From Marinomonas flavescens (GTDB taxonomy: Bacteria; Pseudomonadota; Gammaproteobacteria; Pseudomonadales; Marinomonadaceae), in NCBI RefSeq assembly GCF_004352835.1, contig NZ_SJSB01000009.1:1-64000 (forward strand): a stretch of DNA of 64,000 nt, written 5' to 3'. A model generated the notes under the pieces. That model searched no databases. It was not told the DNA's origin and saw only the letters and a program-made list of their open reading frames with translations. A program made the translations under genes and the position numbers. Shown here one piece after another: positions 1 to 8,697 of the stretch (the stretch's first letter is position 1; each line of letters starts with the position of its first letter).

Positions 1-70
1 AGAAGTGAAAAGCGTCATCGCCGATGGTAGTGTGGGGGATCCCATGTGAGAGTAGGTCGTCGTCAAGCTT
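1..70 (+). rRNA. rrf: 5S ribosomal RNA, 3' end (partial)
   Basis: The first 70 bases match the 3' portion of a gammaproteobacterial 5S rRNA: the GCCGATGGTAGTGTGGGG block, then CCCATGTGAGAGTAGG and the closing strand ending in CAAGCTT. The 5' part lies outside the window, so an rRNA operon on the plus strand ends here. An intrinsic terminator follows directly. Confidence 0.9.
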
Positions 71-81
71 ATAATTAAGAG

Positions 82-116
82 AAGCCCCATCCTGCTACGC
101 AGGGTGGGGTTTTTTC
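82..116 (+). terminator. rRNA operon terminator
   Basis: The stem CCCCATCCTGC pairs with GCAGGGTGGGG (one G-U pair) and is followed by six T. It lies about 12 bases after the 5S end and probably ends the rRNA operon. Confidence 0.85.
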
Positions 117-143
117 GTTCCAGTGCATAATAACCTCACACCC

Positions 144-204
144 GTGTGGGGCTCTTATGAAGGAACGCATGTGAGAGTAGGTCGTCGTCAAGCTTATAAT
201 TAAG
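144..204 (+). pseudogene. Truncated second 5S rRNA tail
   Basis: Bases 168-205 repeat bases 43-80 exactly (38 bp), covering the last 28 bases of 5S and the 10 bases after it. Further upstream only GTGTGGGG (144-151) still resembles 5S, and the distance from there to the repeat is 11 bases longer than in the true gene. No full 5S could fold from this. It is best read as the relic of a tandem 5S copy or of recombination between rRNA operon ends. It keeps its own terminator. Confidence 0.7.
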
Positions 205-241
205 AAAGCCCTGATAGCTAACGCTGTCAGGGCTTTTTTTT
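205..241 (+). terminator. Second rRNA-distal terminator
   Basis: The stem AGCCCTGA..TCAGGGCT, with inner pairs TAGC/GCTG, is followed by eight T. It follows the 5S relic, so the rRNA operon end carries two tandem terminators. Confidence 0.85.
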
Positions 242-282
242 GTCTGAAATAAGTCGGGAAAAACACAGGGCTCGATCTAGCC

Positions 283-302
283 CTCCCCCTGGCAAGGGGG
301 AG
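283..302. repeat. REP-like GC-rich palindrome
   Basis: CTCCCCCT (283-290) and AGGGGGAG (295-302) form a perfect 8-bp stem with a GGCA loop. G-rich sequence and a T-run at 315-320 follow. It resembles the short extragenic palindromes scattered through many genomes. On the plus strand it could also act as a weak terminator. Confidence 0.5.
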
Positions 303-363
303 CTGGAGGGGGTGTTTTTTGGGTCTTGTCGCTCTGAAAGCAGTGCTTGTGTAGAGTATCGGA

Positions 364-477
364 CGTTTCTTGTTCTTCCATTTGCTTGCGCCTGTCTCGT
401 CCCTCGACGCGTCAGCAGCTCTCTAAAAGGTACGGAAAAACAAGAACCTCTCACACTGATTGCACAGAATAGGCAGG
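364..477 (+). repeat. Imperfect approximately 100-bp repeat, copy A
   Basis: This copy shares several long blocks with 657-759: a start CGTTTCTTGTTCTTCCATTT, then GCGCCTGTCTCG, CTCGACGCGTCAGCA, ACAAGAACCTCTCA, GACTGATTGCAC-like sequence and GGCAGG. Within the unit TTCTTGTT (367-374) can pair with AACAAGAA (439-446). No open frame is shared in phase, so it is probably a non-coding mobile or structural repeat. Confidence 0.6.
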
Positions 478-656
478 GTCAGACCCCTTAAACAGTCTCA
501 CAGCGTCCAACCAACCACATCACTCGCCGTTTAAGGGCTCAGACCCTCGTCGTACAAGAGCCGTACCTCGTCGTAACCGACAAGCTAGCCAACACCAATC
601 GATCTTGTGGGTGTTACTCAGCTGCAAAAGTCGCCTCTTGGTCTTGTGGTAAAAGT

Positions 657-759
657 CGTTTCTTGTTCTTCCATTTGTTTGCGCCTGTCTCGCAAGCTCG
701 ACGCGTCAGCACAAATGCAAAACAAGAACCTCTCAGACTGATTGCACCGACTCGGCAGG
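657..759 (+). repeat. Imperfect approximately 100-bp repeat, copy B
   Basis: Second copy of the repeat at 364-477, about 11 bp shorter in its middle. The pairing arms TTCTTGTT (660-667) and AACAAGAA (721-728) are kept, although the sequence between them differs. Keeping the arms while the loop drifts suggests selection on the stem or a shared insertion mechanism. Confidence 0.6.
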
Positions 760-933
760 TCGTGCTTAGCGAGATGACGTATTTATTTTTCGATGAACGC
801 ACGGCTTGCCTATTCGATACGGATAAATTACTTACTGAGCTCATAATTTTCCGCAAACGTGGCGTTATTTATCATCCATAGCATAGTGTTAAATTTGGTT
901 TTATGAGCCTGTATCGATTTACTCTTATCCATA

Positions 934-958
934 AAAAAAGACGCTTTCGCGTCTTTTT
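934..958 (-). terminator. fbp terminator
   Basis: GACGC/GCGTC stem with a four-base loop flanked by an A-run and a T-run, so it can work in both directions. It lies 56 bp past the fbp stop and probably ends fbp on the minus strand. Confidence 0.8.
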
Positions 959-1013
959 CATTTTAATAAAACTATCCACATTGAGCTAAAATTCACTCAA
1001 TATTTTTTAGCTG

Positions 1014-1973
1014 TTAATAACTTAGGCACTTATCCACTTCATTTGCGGCGCCGAGTATGACGGCGACACGTTGATGGATGGCGGTTGGTTGGATGTCCAG
1101 AATACGGTCTGTATGGGTATGGGCTTTACCACCGGCTTGTTCTAGTAGCATGGCCATTGGGTTGGCTTCGTACATGAGGCGAAGTTTGCCTGGTTTGCTT
1201 GGGTCTTTTTTATCCCATGGGTAAATAAAGATACCGCCACGACATAGAATACGATGCACGTCGCCGACCATAGCAGCAACCCAGCGCATATTGAAGTCCT
1301 TGTTTCTGTTGCCTTCTTTACCTTTTATTAGGTCATTGACGTAGTTTTGCATGTGCTCTGACCAGAAACGTTGGTTTGACATGTTAATGGCAAATTCTTG
1401 AGTTTCTGGTTGGATGGTTACACCTTCTTCGGTTAGCAAGAAGGTGTTGGTTTTCGGGTCTAGGGTAAACATGTTTACGCCATTGCCTGTGGTCAATACC
1501 AACATGCTGGAAGGACCGTAGAGTACATAGCCAGCGGCTACTTGTTCTTTACCTGGGATCAAAAAGTCTTGTTCCGTGGCTGGGTTATCCCCAGTTTGGC
1601 GGTAAATGGAAAAGATGGTGCCAACCATGGCGTTGATGTCGATGTTAGAAGAGCCATCAAGCGGGTCAAAGGCGATTAGGTATTCGCCATTGGTGTTTGC
1701 TGGCACAATGTCCTCTTCTTCTTCTGAGGCGATAGCACGCACTTCAGGGCACGCTCGTAAGGCGTCTTTAAGCATGTCGTTGGAAATAACATCGAGTTTC
1801 TTTTGTTCTTCACCTTGGACATTCTCATTTCCAGCCATGCCTAAAATACCAGCAAGTGAACCTTGTTTCAGTACGTCAGAAATAGCAACGCAGGTATCTG
1901 TCGTTTGGATCAGTACCGTTTGGAGCGAGTCTGCAACGGAGCTGGATGCTAACACTTGAGAAAGGTTTTGCAT
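1014..1973 (-). CDS. fbp: Fructose-1,6-bisphosphatase class I
   Basis: Cytoplasmic gluconeogenic enzyme that removes the 1-phosphate from fructose 1,6-bisphosphate. The 319 residues are close to the usual class I length. Visible are the acidic metal-binding stretch SEEEED, the family hallmark [11 protein letters not shown] near residues 106-116, and the C-terminal substrate motif [12 protein letters not shown]. The ATG start is preceded by AAGGA. The gene is monocistronic, divergent from zntB across about 150 bp, and has its own terminator. No residue appears to be missing. Confidence 0.97.
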   Translation of the reverse strand: MQNLSQVLASSSVADSLQTVLIQTTDTCVAISDVLKQGSLAGILGMAGNENVQGEEQKKLDVISNDMLKDALRACPEVRAIASEEEEDIVPANTNGEYLIAFDPLDGSSNIDINAMVGTIFSIYRQTGDNPATEQDFLIPGKEQVAAGYVLYGPSSMLVLTTGNGVNMFTLDPKTNTFLLTEEGVTIQPETQEFAINMSNQRFWSEHMQNYVNDLIKGKEGNRNKDFNMRWVAAMVGDVHRILCRGGIFIYPWDKKDPSKPGKLRLMYEANPMAMLLEQAGGKAHTHTDRILDIQPTAIHQRVAVILGAANEVDKCLSY

Positions 1974-2120
1974 GGTCTGAAATATCCTTGTTTTTAGAGG
2001 TTATGGAAATTATGCCACCCTAGGGGGAGAGTGTCAGCTGAGTCTGTTAAATGCTGTGAAATAAATAGGGAATAATCGACTTTTCGGATAATCTACGCAA
2101 AACGAGCTTAGGAAAATGCT

Positions 2121-3092
2121 ATGTCGGATTTTATTATTCACCACTTAGAATTAAATGGTCAGGGTGGCGCTACGGCGTTGGATCATCATAAGCTACCAAC
2201 GCAGGTGCCGAAAGAAGGCAGTCGTTGGGTGCATATTGATTTTAGCAAAGGCGATGCAAGGGGCTGGCTTTCTGATATGGAAGATATCCCTGAGGCGGTG
2301 GTTGATGCTTTGTTTGCGGACGAAACTCGTCCACGCTCGACTAAAATTGGCCAAGGTGTGTTGGTTACTTTACGGGGAGTGAATTTAAACCCGGGTTCTA
2401 ATCCTTCTGATATGGTGTCGTTGCGCTTGTGGGTTACGCCGCATTTTATTATTTCTAGCCGTCGTCGACGTTTGTTGTCTGTGCAAGACATAGTGCAAGA
2501 TCTAACGAATAACGAAGGACCGATTAATACTGCGGATCTGATGGCGACGCTCACCCAAACCCTAACCAGTCGAATGGCGTCGGTGATCGATGATTTAGAA
2601 GATGAGTTAGCTGAGTTAGAAGAAAATCTGATCCAAAATAACGTGGAATCTGACCAACGTAGTACCTTGGTTCAGCGCCGTATCGAAACCGTTCGATTAC
2701 GTCGTTTTCTGGTGCCGCAAAAAGAGGCGATACAGCGTTTGGCGGTGGAGTCTCAAACCTGGCTTACCAAAGAGCAAGTGGTGTTAATACAAGAGTCGGC
2801 AAATGATATTACCCGTTATGTGGAAGCACTAGAGTCGCTTCGTGAGCGTTGTTTGTTTATGCAGGAAGAGTTCGTTAACTTGCAGTCTGAGAAGATGAAC
2901 GCGCGCATGTATGTGTTGTCGATTCTATCAGGTATTTTCTTGCCATTAGGATTTCTAACGGGTTTGTTCGGCATCAATATTGGCGGTATGCCGGGGACAG
3001 GAAGCGGCGCAGCTTTTTGGTTGTTCTGTGGTGCTTTGACGATTCTTGGCGTAGGGCAGTTTGTTATTATGCGAAAAAGTCGCTGGTTTTAA
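2121..3092 (+). CDS. zntB: Zinc transporter ZntB (CorA/MIT family)
   Basis: Inner-membrane divalent-metal transporter of the CorA superfamily. The 323-residue protein has a long soluble N-terminal domain, a coiled stretch rich in Glu/Arg (about 150-260), and two C-terminal membrane segments. The loop signature between them reads GINIGGMPG, the ZntB variant rather than the GMNF type of CorA magnesium channels. By analogy it couples zinc movement to the proton gradient, though direction cannot be read from sequence. It is divergent from fbp and convergent with rpiA, with two terminators between. Confidence 0.9.
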   Translation: MSDFIIHHLELNGQGGATALDHHKLPTQVPKEGSRWVHIDFSKGDARGWLSDMEDIPEAVVDALFADETRPRSTKIGQGVLVTLRGVNLNPGSNPSDMVSLRLWVTPHFIISSRRRRLLSVQDIVQDLTNNEGPINTADLMATLTQTLTSRMASVIDDLEDELAELEENLIQNNVESDQRSTLVQRRIETVRLRRFLVPQKEAIQRLAVESQTWLTKEQVVLIQESANDITRYVEALESLRERCLFMQEEFVNLQSEKMNARMYVLSILSGIFLPLGFLTGLFGINIGGMPGTGSGAAFWLFCGALTILGVGQFVIMRKSRWF

Positions 3093-3104
3093 GCAGCGAC
3101 TTTT
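3074..3104 (+). terminator. zntB terminator spanning the stop codon
   Basis: AAAAGTCGCTG and CAGCGACTTTT form an 11-bp stem. The zntB stop codon (3090-3092) lies in the loop, so the last five codons form the left arm. Confidence 0.8.
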
Positions 3105-3121
3105 CATTTACTCTTGCTGGT

Positions 3122-3150
3122 AATAAGCGTCGTATGGCGCTTATTTTTTC
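3122..3150 (+). terminator. Second terminator, overlapping the rpiA 3' end
   Basis: AATAAGCG (3122-3129) pairs with CGCTTATT (3138-3145) and is followed by T-rich sequence on the plus strand. It overlaps the rpiA stop on the other strand and probably insulates the convergent pair. Confidence 0.65.
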
Positions 3151-3812
3151 AGCGTTTTCACGCCTTCTTTTGTGGCAAGTAGCAACACATCGGCAGAACG
3201 TTTAGCAAATAGGCCGTTGGTGACGACACCAACAATGCCATCGATACTTTTTTCTAGCGCGATGGGGTCTAGAATTTCAAGATTGTAGATATCTAGAATA
3301 TGGTTGCCGTTATCGGTTACCACACCTTCACGGTAGACAGGGTCGCCACCAAGTTTGACCATTTCTCTGGCAACATGGCCACGAGCCATCGGGATAATTT
3401 CTACTGGCAATGGAAAATCGCCCAAGACGTTCACCAGTTTCGACTCGTCGGCAATACAGACGAACAATTCACTGCAAGCCGCGACAATTTTTTCGCGAGT
3501 CAATGCTGCACCGCCACCTTTAATAAGGTGCAAGTGGTGATCGGACTCATCTGCGCCATCAACATATACACGAATTTCAGACACGCTGTTCAGCTCATAA
3601 ACAGGAATTCCGTGACTTTTTAGGCGCTCAGCAGACGCTTCTGAGCTGGCAACGGTACCGTCGAAGATATGTTTATATTTGGCTAATGCATCGATAAACA
3701 GATTAGCGGTAGAGCCGGTACCAACGCCAACAATAGTATCGTCTTCTAGCATTGGTAGAATGTATTCAACAGCCGCTTGTGCAACCGCTTGTTTAAGTTC
3801 GTCTTGAGTCAT
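3141..3812 (-). CDS. rpiA: Ribose-5-phosphate isomerase A
   Basis: Interconverts ribose 5-phosphate and ribulose 5-phosphate in the pentose phosphate pathway (cytoplasm). The 223-residue protein matches the family length. It shows [16 protein letters not shown] for phosphate binding, VYVDGADE with the catalytic Asp pair, and [12 protein letters not shown] containing the catalytic Glu. It is divergent from ilvA across about 280 bp, a common neighbourhood in gammaproteobacteria. Confidence 0.97.
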   Translation of the reverse strand: MTQDELKQAVAQAAVEYILPMLEDDTIVGVGTGSTANLFIDALAKYKHIFDGTVASSEASAERLKSHGIPVYELNSVSEIRVYVDGADESDHHLHLIKGGGAALTREKIVAACSELFVCIADESKLVNVLGDFPLPVEIIPMARGHVAREMVKLGGDPVYREGVVTDNGNHILDIYNLEILDPIALEKSIDGIVGVVTNGLFAKRSADVLLLATKEGVKTLKK

Positions 3813-4093
3813 GCTTCTAGCGCCTTTTTTTATGTTTTATGCAGGGCTATTTGGTGAAAACAGCCGCCTCTGAAGGGGGTCATATTATAAGCCTATTGAT
3901 TAGGGAATGTTAGCCTGAAAAAAACAGACAATTTGTCGATTTGCTACGCTTTTAATTACCCGTAAAGGGGCATCTGTCTTTGCGCGAAACAAGGCGAAAG
4001 AGTATATTTCATGTTCCGTTTTTTTAGATGACTAATGTCTGTGATTCGATCTTCTTAATCGACACCGGCTTAGTAATTCGCTTAGGAAGCATT

Positions 4094-5599
4094 ATGCCCC
4101 ATACCATGATCAAAAAAATTCTACAGGCTCGCGTATATGACGTTGCCGTAGAAACACCACTGACTCGCGCCAATCAATTGTCTAGTCGATTAGGTAATGA
4201 GATTATTTTGAAGCGAGAAGATTTGCAGCCTGTGTTCTCGTTCAAGATTCGTGGGGCATACAACAAGATTTGTCAGTTAACCGCAGAAGAGCGGGCTCGT
4301 GGCGTAATTGCTGCCTCCGCTGGTAACCACGCGCAAGGTTTGGCCTTGGCCGCGAAAAAGCTGGGTATTCAAGCGACCATAGTCATGCCTGCCACGACCC
4401 CAGAAGTGAAAGTGAATGCCGTGCGTAATCACGGTGCTGAAGTCGTATTGTTTGGTGATGCGTTTGATGAAGCCTCTGAAAAATCGCGTGAAATCATGGA
4501 GCAGACAGGTCAAGTTTACGTACATCCTTTTGATGACCTAGATACCATCGCCGGACAAGGCACTATTGGCATGGAAATTTTGCGCCAGCACGAAGGCGAC
4601 ATTGATGCGGTATTTATTCCCGTTGGCGGTGGCGGCCTGATTGCAGGTGTATCGGCTTACATTAAATACCTGCGTCCTGATATCAAAATCATTGGGGTAG
4701 AGCCTAAAGACGCAGCCTGTCTAAAGGCCGCGTTAGAAAAAGGTGAACCAACACGTTTGGCTACTGTGGGTATTTTTGCTGAAGGCGTTGCCGTGGCTGA
4801 AATCGGTAAAAACACGTTTGAGATTGCGAAAAACACCGTCGATGAAGTCATCACCGTGACCACAGATGAAATGTGTGCCGCGATCAAAGACATTTACGAC
4901 GACACGCGCGCGATTACTGAACCAGCGGGAGCGTGTGCGCTTGCCGGTTTGAAAAAGTACATTGAACGAGAAGGGGCGAAAGGCCAGACGTTAATCGCCA
5001 TTAATAGTGGTGCTAATGTTAATTTCGATCGCCTGCGCCATGTATCTGAACGTGCCGAGTTGGGCGAAAAACGCGAAGCAATTATCGCGGTTAAAATCCC
5101 AGAAGCGCCGGGCAGTTTCAAAGATTTCTGCCAAGCGTTAGTCGGCCGTAATATTACCGAGTTTAATTACCGTTATGGTAGCGACCAACAAGCGGTGATT
5201 TACGTTGGTGTGGCATTGGGCGGCAGTCCTCATAGTCGTCAAGAATTGTTGGAAGATCTTAAAGATTACGAGATTATCGATCTTACGGACGACGAAACGA
5301 CTAAGGTGCATGTGCGTCATATGATTGGCGGCCATTTGCGCAGTGACAAGGGCGAACTCTTGTACAGTTTTGAGTTCCCAGAACGTCCTGGTGCCTTGTT
5401 AAAATTCTTAAATACCTTGGGCGGCCAATGGAATATTTCTATGTTCCATTACCGTAACCATGGCGACGCTTATGGACGTGTCTTAGTGGGTTTGCAAGCG
5501 GTGGGTGAAGAAACCGATGTGACGCATTATTTGGACGAACTTGGCTACCCTTACCAAGATGAAAACAACAATGAAGCGTGCAAGCTGTTCTTTCGCTAA
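4094..5599 (+). CDS. ilvA: Threonine ammonia-lyase, biosynthetic
   Basis: PLP enzyme converting threonine to 2-oxobutanoate, the first step to isoleucine. The start at 4094 is chosen because AGGAAG lies just upstream and the protein then begins MPHTMIKKIL, like other IlvA proteins. A longer frame from 4028 has no ribosome binding site. The 501 residues comprise an N-terminal PLP domain, with the lysine in SFKIRGAYNK (Lys51) and the phosphate loop GGGGL, then two C-terminal ACT-like regulatory domains (about 325-500). The two domains indicate the isoleucine-inhibited biosynthetic form rather than the short catabolic TdcB. Confidence 0.96.
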   Translation: MPHTMIKKILQARVYDVAVETPLTRANQLSSRLGNEIILKREDLQPVFSFKIRGAYNKICQLTAEERARGVIAASAGNHAQGLALAAKKLGIQATIVMPATTPEVKVNAVRNHGAEVVLFGDAFDEASEKSREIMEQTGQVYVHPFDDLDTIAGQGTIGMEILRQHEGDIDAVFIPVGGGGLIAGVSAYIKYLRPDIKIIGVEPKDAACLKAALEKGEPTRLATVGIFAEGVAVAEIGKNTFEIAKNTVDEVITVTTDEMCAAIKDIYDDTRAITEPAGACALAGLKKYIEREGAKGQTLIAINSGANVNFDRLRHVSERAELGEKREAIIAVKIPEAPGSFKDFCQALVGRNITEFNYRYGSDQQAVIYVGVALGGSPHSRQELLEDLKDYEIIDLTDDETTKVHVRHMIGGHLRSDKGELLYSFEFPERPGALLKFLNTLGGQWNISMFHYRNHGDAYGRVLVGLQAVGEETDVTHYLDELGYPYQDENNNEACKLFFR

Positions 5600-5645
5600 A
5601 AACGGGAAAATCGGTTATCATTACCGGACTTTAATTTTCTGAATT

Positions 5646-5721
5646 CAGCCCTCTGTTTGTGAAAACGATCAGAGGGCTGTGTGATTCTGGCACTCGCTCT
5701 GAATGAGCGGATTGCCCTCTG
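5646..5721 (+). promoter_or_regulatory. argS leader with competing hairpins
   Basis: CAGCCCTCTG (5646-5655) pairs perfectly with CAGAGGGCTG (5670-5679). The arm CAGAGGGC can instead pair with GCCCTCTG at 5714-5721, which touches the argS ribosome binding region. The first hairpin lacks a good T-run, so it is not a clear ilvA terminator. Mutually exclusive pairings are seen; a regulatory role is inferred. Confidence 0.4.
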
Positions 5722-5736
5722 TTTAAAAGGTCTTCT

Positions 5737-7470
5737 GTGAATATTCAAACCCTTCTGAATCAACGTATTCAAGCGGCAATGGTCGCAGCGGGTGCGCCTG
5801 ATGGCTCACCAGCCCTTGTTCGTCAATCTGCCAAAGTGCAATTTGGTGACTACCAAGCCAATGGCATCATGGGCGTGGCAAAAGCGCTTAAAACCAATCC
5901 TCGTGCGCTAGCACAGGAGGTTCTTGAGAAACTGGATCTGTCTGATGTGGCGGAAAAAGTAGAAATCGCGGGACCGGGTTTTATCAATATCTTCTTGAAA
6001 GATATTTGGCTAGGCAAAGAGTTAGCCAAGCTACGCAGCAGCGATCACCTAGACATTGATACGGTAGCCTCTCCAGAATTGGTCGTGGTGGATTACTCTT
6101 CACCGAACCTTGCGAAAGAAATGCACGTAGGTCACCTTCGCTCGACGGTTATCGGTGATGCGGTTGTGCGTACGCTGGAGTTTTTAGGCCATACTGTTGT
6201 GCGTCAAAACCACGTTGGTGATTGGGGCACACAATTCGGTATGTTGTTAGCCTACATGGAACGTTTGCGTGCTGATAACACGGAAGTCAGCATGGCGTTG
6301 TCTGATCTTGAGACTTTTTATCGTGCTGCAAAAACCTGTTTCGATGACGATGAAGCGTTTGCTAAGCGCGCTCGTGAATTGGTTGTTGAGCTGCAATCGG
6401 GCAACGAAGAATGCTTGGCATTGTGGGATGAGTTTATCAATATCTCATTAACGCACTGTGAAGAAACCTACAAGATGTTGGGTGTGTCTCTAGAGCGTCA
6501 GCATGTGATGCCAGAAAGCGCTTATAACGATGATTTGGCGAATGTGGTCAATGACCTACAAGAGCAAGGCTTGTTGAAAGAATCGAATGGCGCACAATGT
6601 GTGTTCATGGAGGAGTTTGCCAACAAAGATGGCGAAATCACGCCTGTTATCGTACAAAAAACCGGTGGTGGTTTCTTATACGCGACCACAGATTTGGCGG
6701 CAGTACGTTTTCGTCAGCATACCTTGAATGCAGACCGTGTGTTGTACTTCGTTGATGCGCGTCAGTCATTGCACTTCCAGCAGATTTTTACTTTGTCGCG
6801 TAAAGCAGGCTTTGTAAAACCAGCGACACAATTGGAACACATGCCGTTTGGTACTGTGATGGGCAGCGACGGTAAACCGTTTAAAACCCGCTCTGGTGGC
6901 GTGGCGAAATTGTCGGCGTTGTTAGAAGAAGCTCAAGAACGAGCGTATCAATTAGTTGCTTCTAAAAACCCAGAGATGAGCGAAGAAGAGTTGCGTAACA
7001 TTGGTCGTGTGGTGGGTATTTCTTCTGTGAAATACGCGGATTTATCGAAAAATCGTACCAGTGATTATGTGTTCAACTGGAATACCATGTTGAGCTTTGA
7101 AGGCAACACAGCGCCTTACTTGTTGTATGCTTACTCGCGCATTGCCAGCATAGTAAAACGCTCAGAAATCGACGTTACGAGCTTAACTGGTGACATTGCC
7201 GTAGTAGAAACGCAAGAGCGTGCACTGGCTGTGAAATTGTGTCAATTTGAAGAAGCGATTCAGCAAGTGGCCAACGATGGTATGCCGCATTTCTTATGTG
7301 CGTACTTATACGATTTGGCGGGTACCTTCATGACTTTCTACGAAGCGTGTCCAATTCTGAACGCCGAAGAAGACGTAAAAAACAGCCGTTTACAATTGGC
7401 ATTGAATACCGCAGCGACCTTGAAGCAGGGTTTGGCGTTGTTGGGCATTGAAACATTAGAGCGCATGTAA
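5737..7470 (+). CDS. argS: Arginyl-tRNA synthetase
   Basis: Class I aminoacyl-tRNA synthetase charging tRNA-Arg. The 577 residues match the bacterial length. The N-terminal additional domain is followed by the HIGH-type motif HVGH (130-133) within [17 protein letters not shown]. The KMSKS site is replaced, as usual for ArgS, by [13 protein letters not shown]. The C-terminal DALR anticodon-binding domain begins around residue 455. The start is GTG with AAAGG upstream. In Pseudomonas argS lies beside priA and the SPOR gene, whereas here it is about 5 kb away from them. Confidence 0.97.
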   Translation: MNIQTLLNQRIQAAMVAAGAPDGSPALVRQSAKVQFGDYQANGIMGVAKALKTNPRALAQEVLEKLDLSDVAEKVEIAGPGFINIFLKDIWLGKELAKLRSSDHLDIDTVASPELVVVDYSSPNLAKEMHVGHLRSTVIGDAVVRTLEFLGHTVVRQNHVGDWGTQFGMLLAYMERLRADNTEVSMALSDLETFYRAAKTCFDDDEAFAKRARELVVELQSGNEECLALWDEFINISLTHCEETYKMLGVSLERQHVMPESAYNDDLANVVNDLQEQGLLKESNGAQCVFMEEFANKDGEITPVIVQKTGGGFLYATTDLAAVRFRQHTLNADRVLYFVDARQSLHFQQIFTLSRKAGFVKPATQLEHMPFGTVMGSDGKPFKTRSGGVAKLSALLEEAQERAYQLVASKNPEMSEEELRNIGRVVGISSVKYADLSKNRTSDYVFNWNTMLSFEGNTAPYLLYAYSRIASIVKRSEIDVTSLTGDIAVVETQERALAVKLCQFEEAIQQVANDGMPHFLCAYLYDLAGTFMTFYEACPILNAEEDVKNSRLQLALNTAATLKQGLALLGIETLERM

Positions 7471-7551
7471 CGTTCGCGTGAACCTTGTTTTAATCCGTAA
7501 GTTGCTTGATCAGTAATTTGTTTGATCAGTAAAGAGTTTAATCCGTAAATG

Positions 7552-7587
7552 AAAGGCGCTCTCTTCTCAGGTTGGCGCCTTTTTTTA
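7552..7587 (+). terminator. argS terminator
   Basis: AAAGGCGC pairs with GCGCCTTT across a 14-base loop, followed by seven T. The 80 bp before it contain two short direct repeats: TTTAATCCGTAA at 7489 and 7537, and TTGATCAGTAA at 7506 and 7522. Confidence 0.85.
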
Positions 7588-7713
7588 TCATTAGCAAAAT
7601 AGATAAGACGCGGTACAGGTCGCTTGGGGCAATCAAATATTGTCACCCAGTACATTACATGTGCTTGATGACTTTGTTGCTCCTACATTTAGATAATAAG
7701 GTAAGGAATATAA

Positions 7714-8571
7714 ATGGCGTTTCTTTATGGGCTTTTGGTGTTGATTTGGTCTGCTGGGTTTATCACTGGCAAGCTTATAGTTGGCCAAATTGACCCGAAT
7801 GTGTTTCTGAGTATTCGCTTTTTCTGTGCCGGATTATTGTTCCTGACGATCGCCTTGATACTGCGCCGACCTTTTCCTAAATTGAAAGAGTTACCGAAAC
7901 ATATTCTCGCCGGTATGCTGATGAATGGCTTTTATCTTGGCTTTGCCTATGTCGCGATTGCCAAAGGCTTACCAGCCGGAATGATGGCGCTGATAGGGGC
8001 GCTACAGCCGGCATTAGTGACGATACTGGCGTTTTTATTGATCAAAGAGAAAACGTCTTTTAGAGGGATTGTTGGCATACTCGTAGGTATGTTCGGTCTA
8101 CTGATGGTGGTGAGCCCAGCATTGGAATTGAATATGAGTCATGGCGGTATTACGGGGCTTACTTTAGGGCTGGCTTGTGCGGCGATACTGGCACTTTCGC
8201 TGGGCGTGACTTATCAGAAAATGTCTATTTCCTCTTCAGATATTTTTAGTTCCATGGCGATTCAAAACCTAGCAGCCAGTGTCGTGTCCTGTGGCTTTAT
8301 GCTGTTTCTAGGTGAGCACTTGTTTGTCATAGAATGGCAATCGTTTGCGCTGGTAGCGTGGGGTGTTGTGGTGCTGTCGGGTGGTGGTGTGTTCTTAATG
8401 GTGTGGCTGCTACGAAAAAGCAGAGCGTCTCAGGTATCGACGTTACTGCTACTTGCTCCACCATTGGCAGCGATAGGCAGTTATTTTATATTCGATGAAA
8501 CCATGACGCTGATACAGCTTTCTGGTTTTGTTGTCACCATTGGTGGTGTCTATTTAAGTAGAAAGGCTTGA
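7714..8571 (+). CDS. EamA/DMT-family transporter
   Basis: Inner-membrane protein of 285 residues with about ten hydrophobic segments in two homologous EamA halves, the drug/metabolite transporter plan. Typical features are IWSAGFITGK at the start, ALIGALQPALVTILA near the middle and the matching SLLLLAPPLAAIGSYFIFDE region in the second half. Substrate cannot be predicted; relatives export amino acids or metabolites. The ATG is preceded by TAAGGAA. The stop codon falls inside a 14-bp tandem repeat. Confidence 0.88.
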   Translation: MAFLYGLLVLIWSAGFITGKLIVGQIDPNVFLSIRFFCAGLLFLTIALILRRPFPKLKELPKHILAGMLMNGFYLGFAYVAIAKGLPAGMMALIGALQPALVTILAFLLIKEKTSFRGIVGILVGMFGLLMVVSPALELNMSHGGITGLTLGLACAAILALSLGVTYQKMSISSSDIFSSMAIQNLAASVVSCGFMLFLGEHLFVIEWQSFALVAWGVVVLSGGGVFLMVWLLRKSRASQVSTLLLLAPPLAAIGSYFIFDETMTLIQLSGFVVTIGGVYLSRKA

Positions 8572-8612
8572 GTCGGAAGGCTTGAGTCGGAAGGCTTGAG
8601 TCGGAAGGCTTG
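8563..8612 (+). repeat. 14-bp tandem repeat across the transporter stop codon
   Basis: AAGGCTTGAGTCGG occurs three times in perfect tandem (8563, 8577, 8591), followed by a partial AAGGCTTG. The first unit supplies the stop TGA at 8569-8571, so extra copies lie outside the coding sequence. Confidence 0.9.
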
Positions 8613-8697
8613 CATTGAATTGAGATAGAACAACGCTTACGTTAAGTAAAATCTAAGCGTTTCATCGTCTGGTAGAGTGAATTCCCCAGAAATCAGT

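Larger units (their letters stand above)
241..933. other. Non-coding region with repeats
   Basis: No convincing gene is present. Short open frames here cross repeat copies, lack ribosome binding sites and give low-complexity Arg/Ser/Cys-rich peptides. The stretch holds a GC-rich palindrome, two copies of an approximately 100-bp repeat and a 9-bp inverted repeat (CCCTTAAAC 485-493 against GTTTAAGGG 529-537). Confidence 0.6.

Noticed and set aside
240-881. Several open frames of 60-83 codons next to the 5S gene
   Set aside because: They run through repeat copies on both strands, have no ribosome binding sites and give compositionally odd peptides.
4028-4093. Longer N-terminus for ilvA starting at 4028
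   Set aside because: No Shine-Dalgarno there; AGGAAG precedes the ATG at 4094, which also gives the usual IlvA beginning.
8563-8612. Tandem repeats at 8563 and 32872 as CRISPR
   Set aside because: The units are directly adjacent with no spacers and no cas genes are present.
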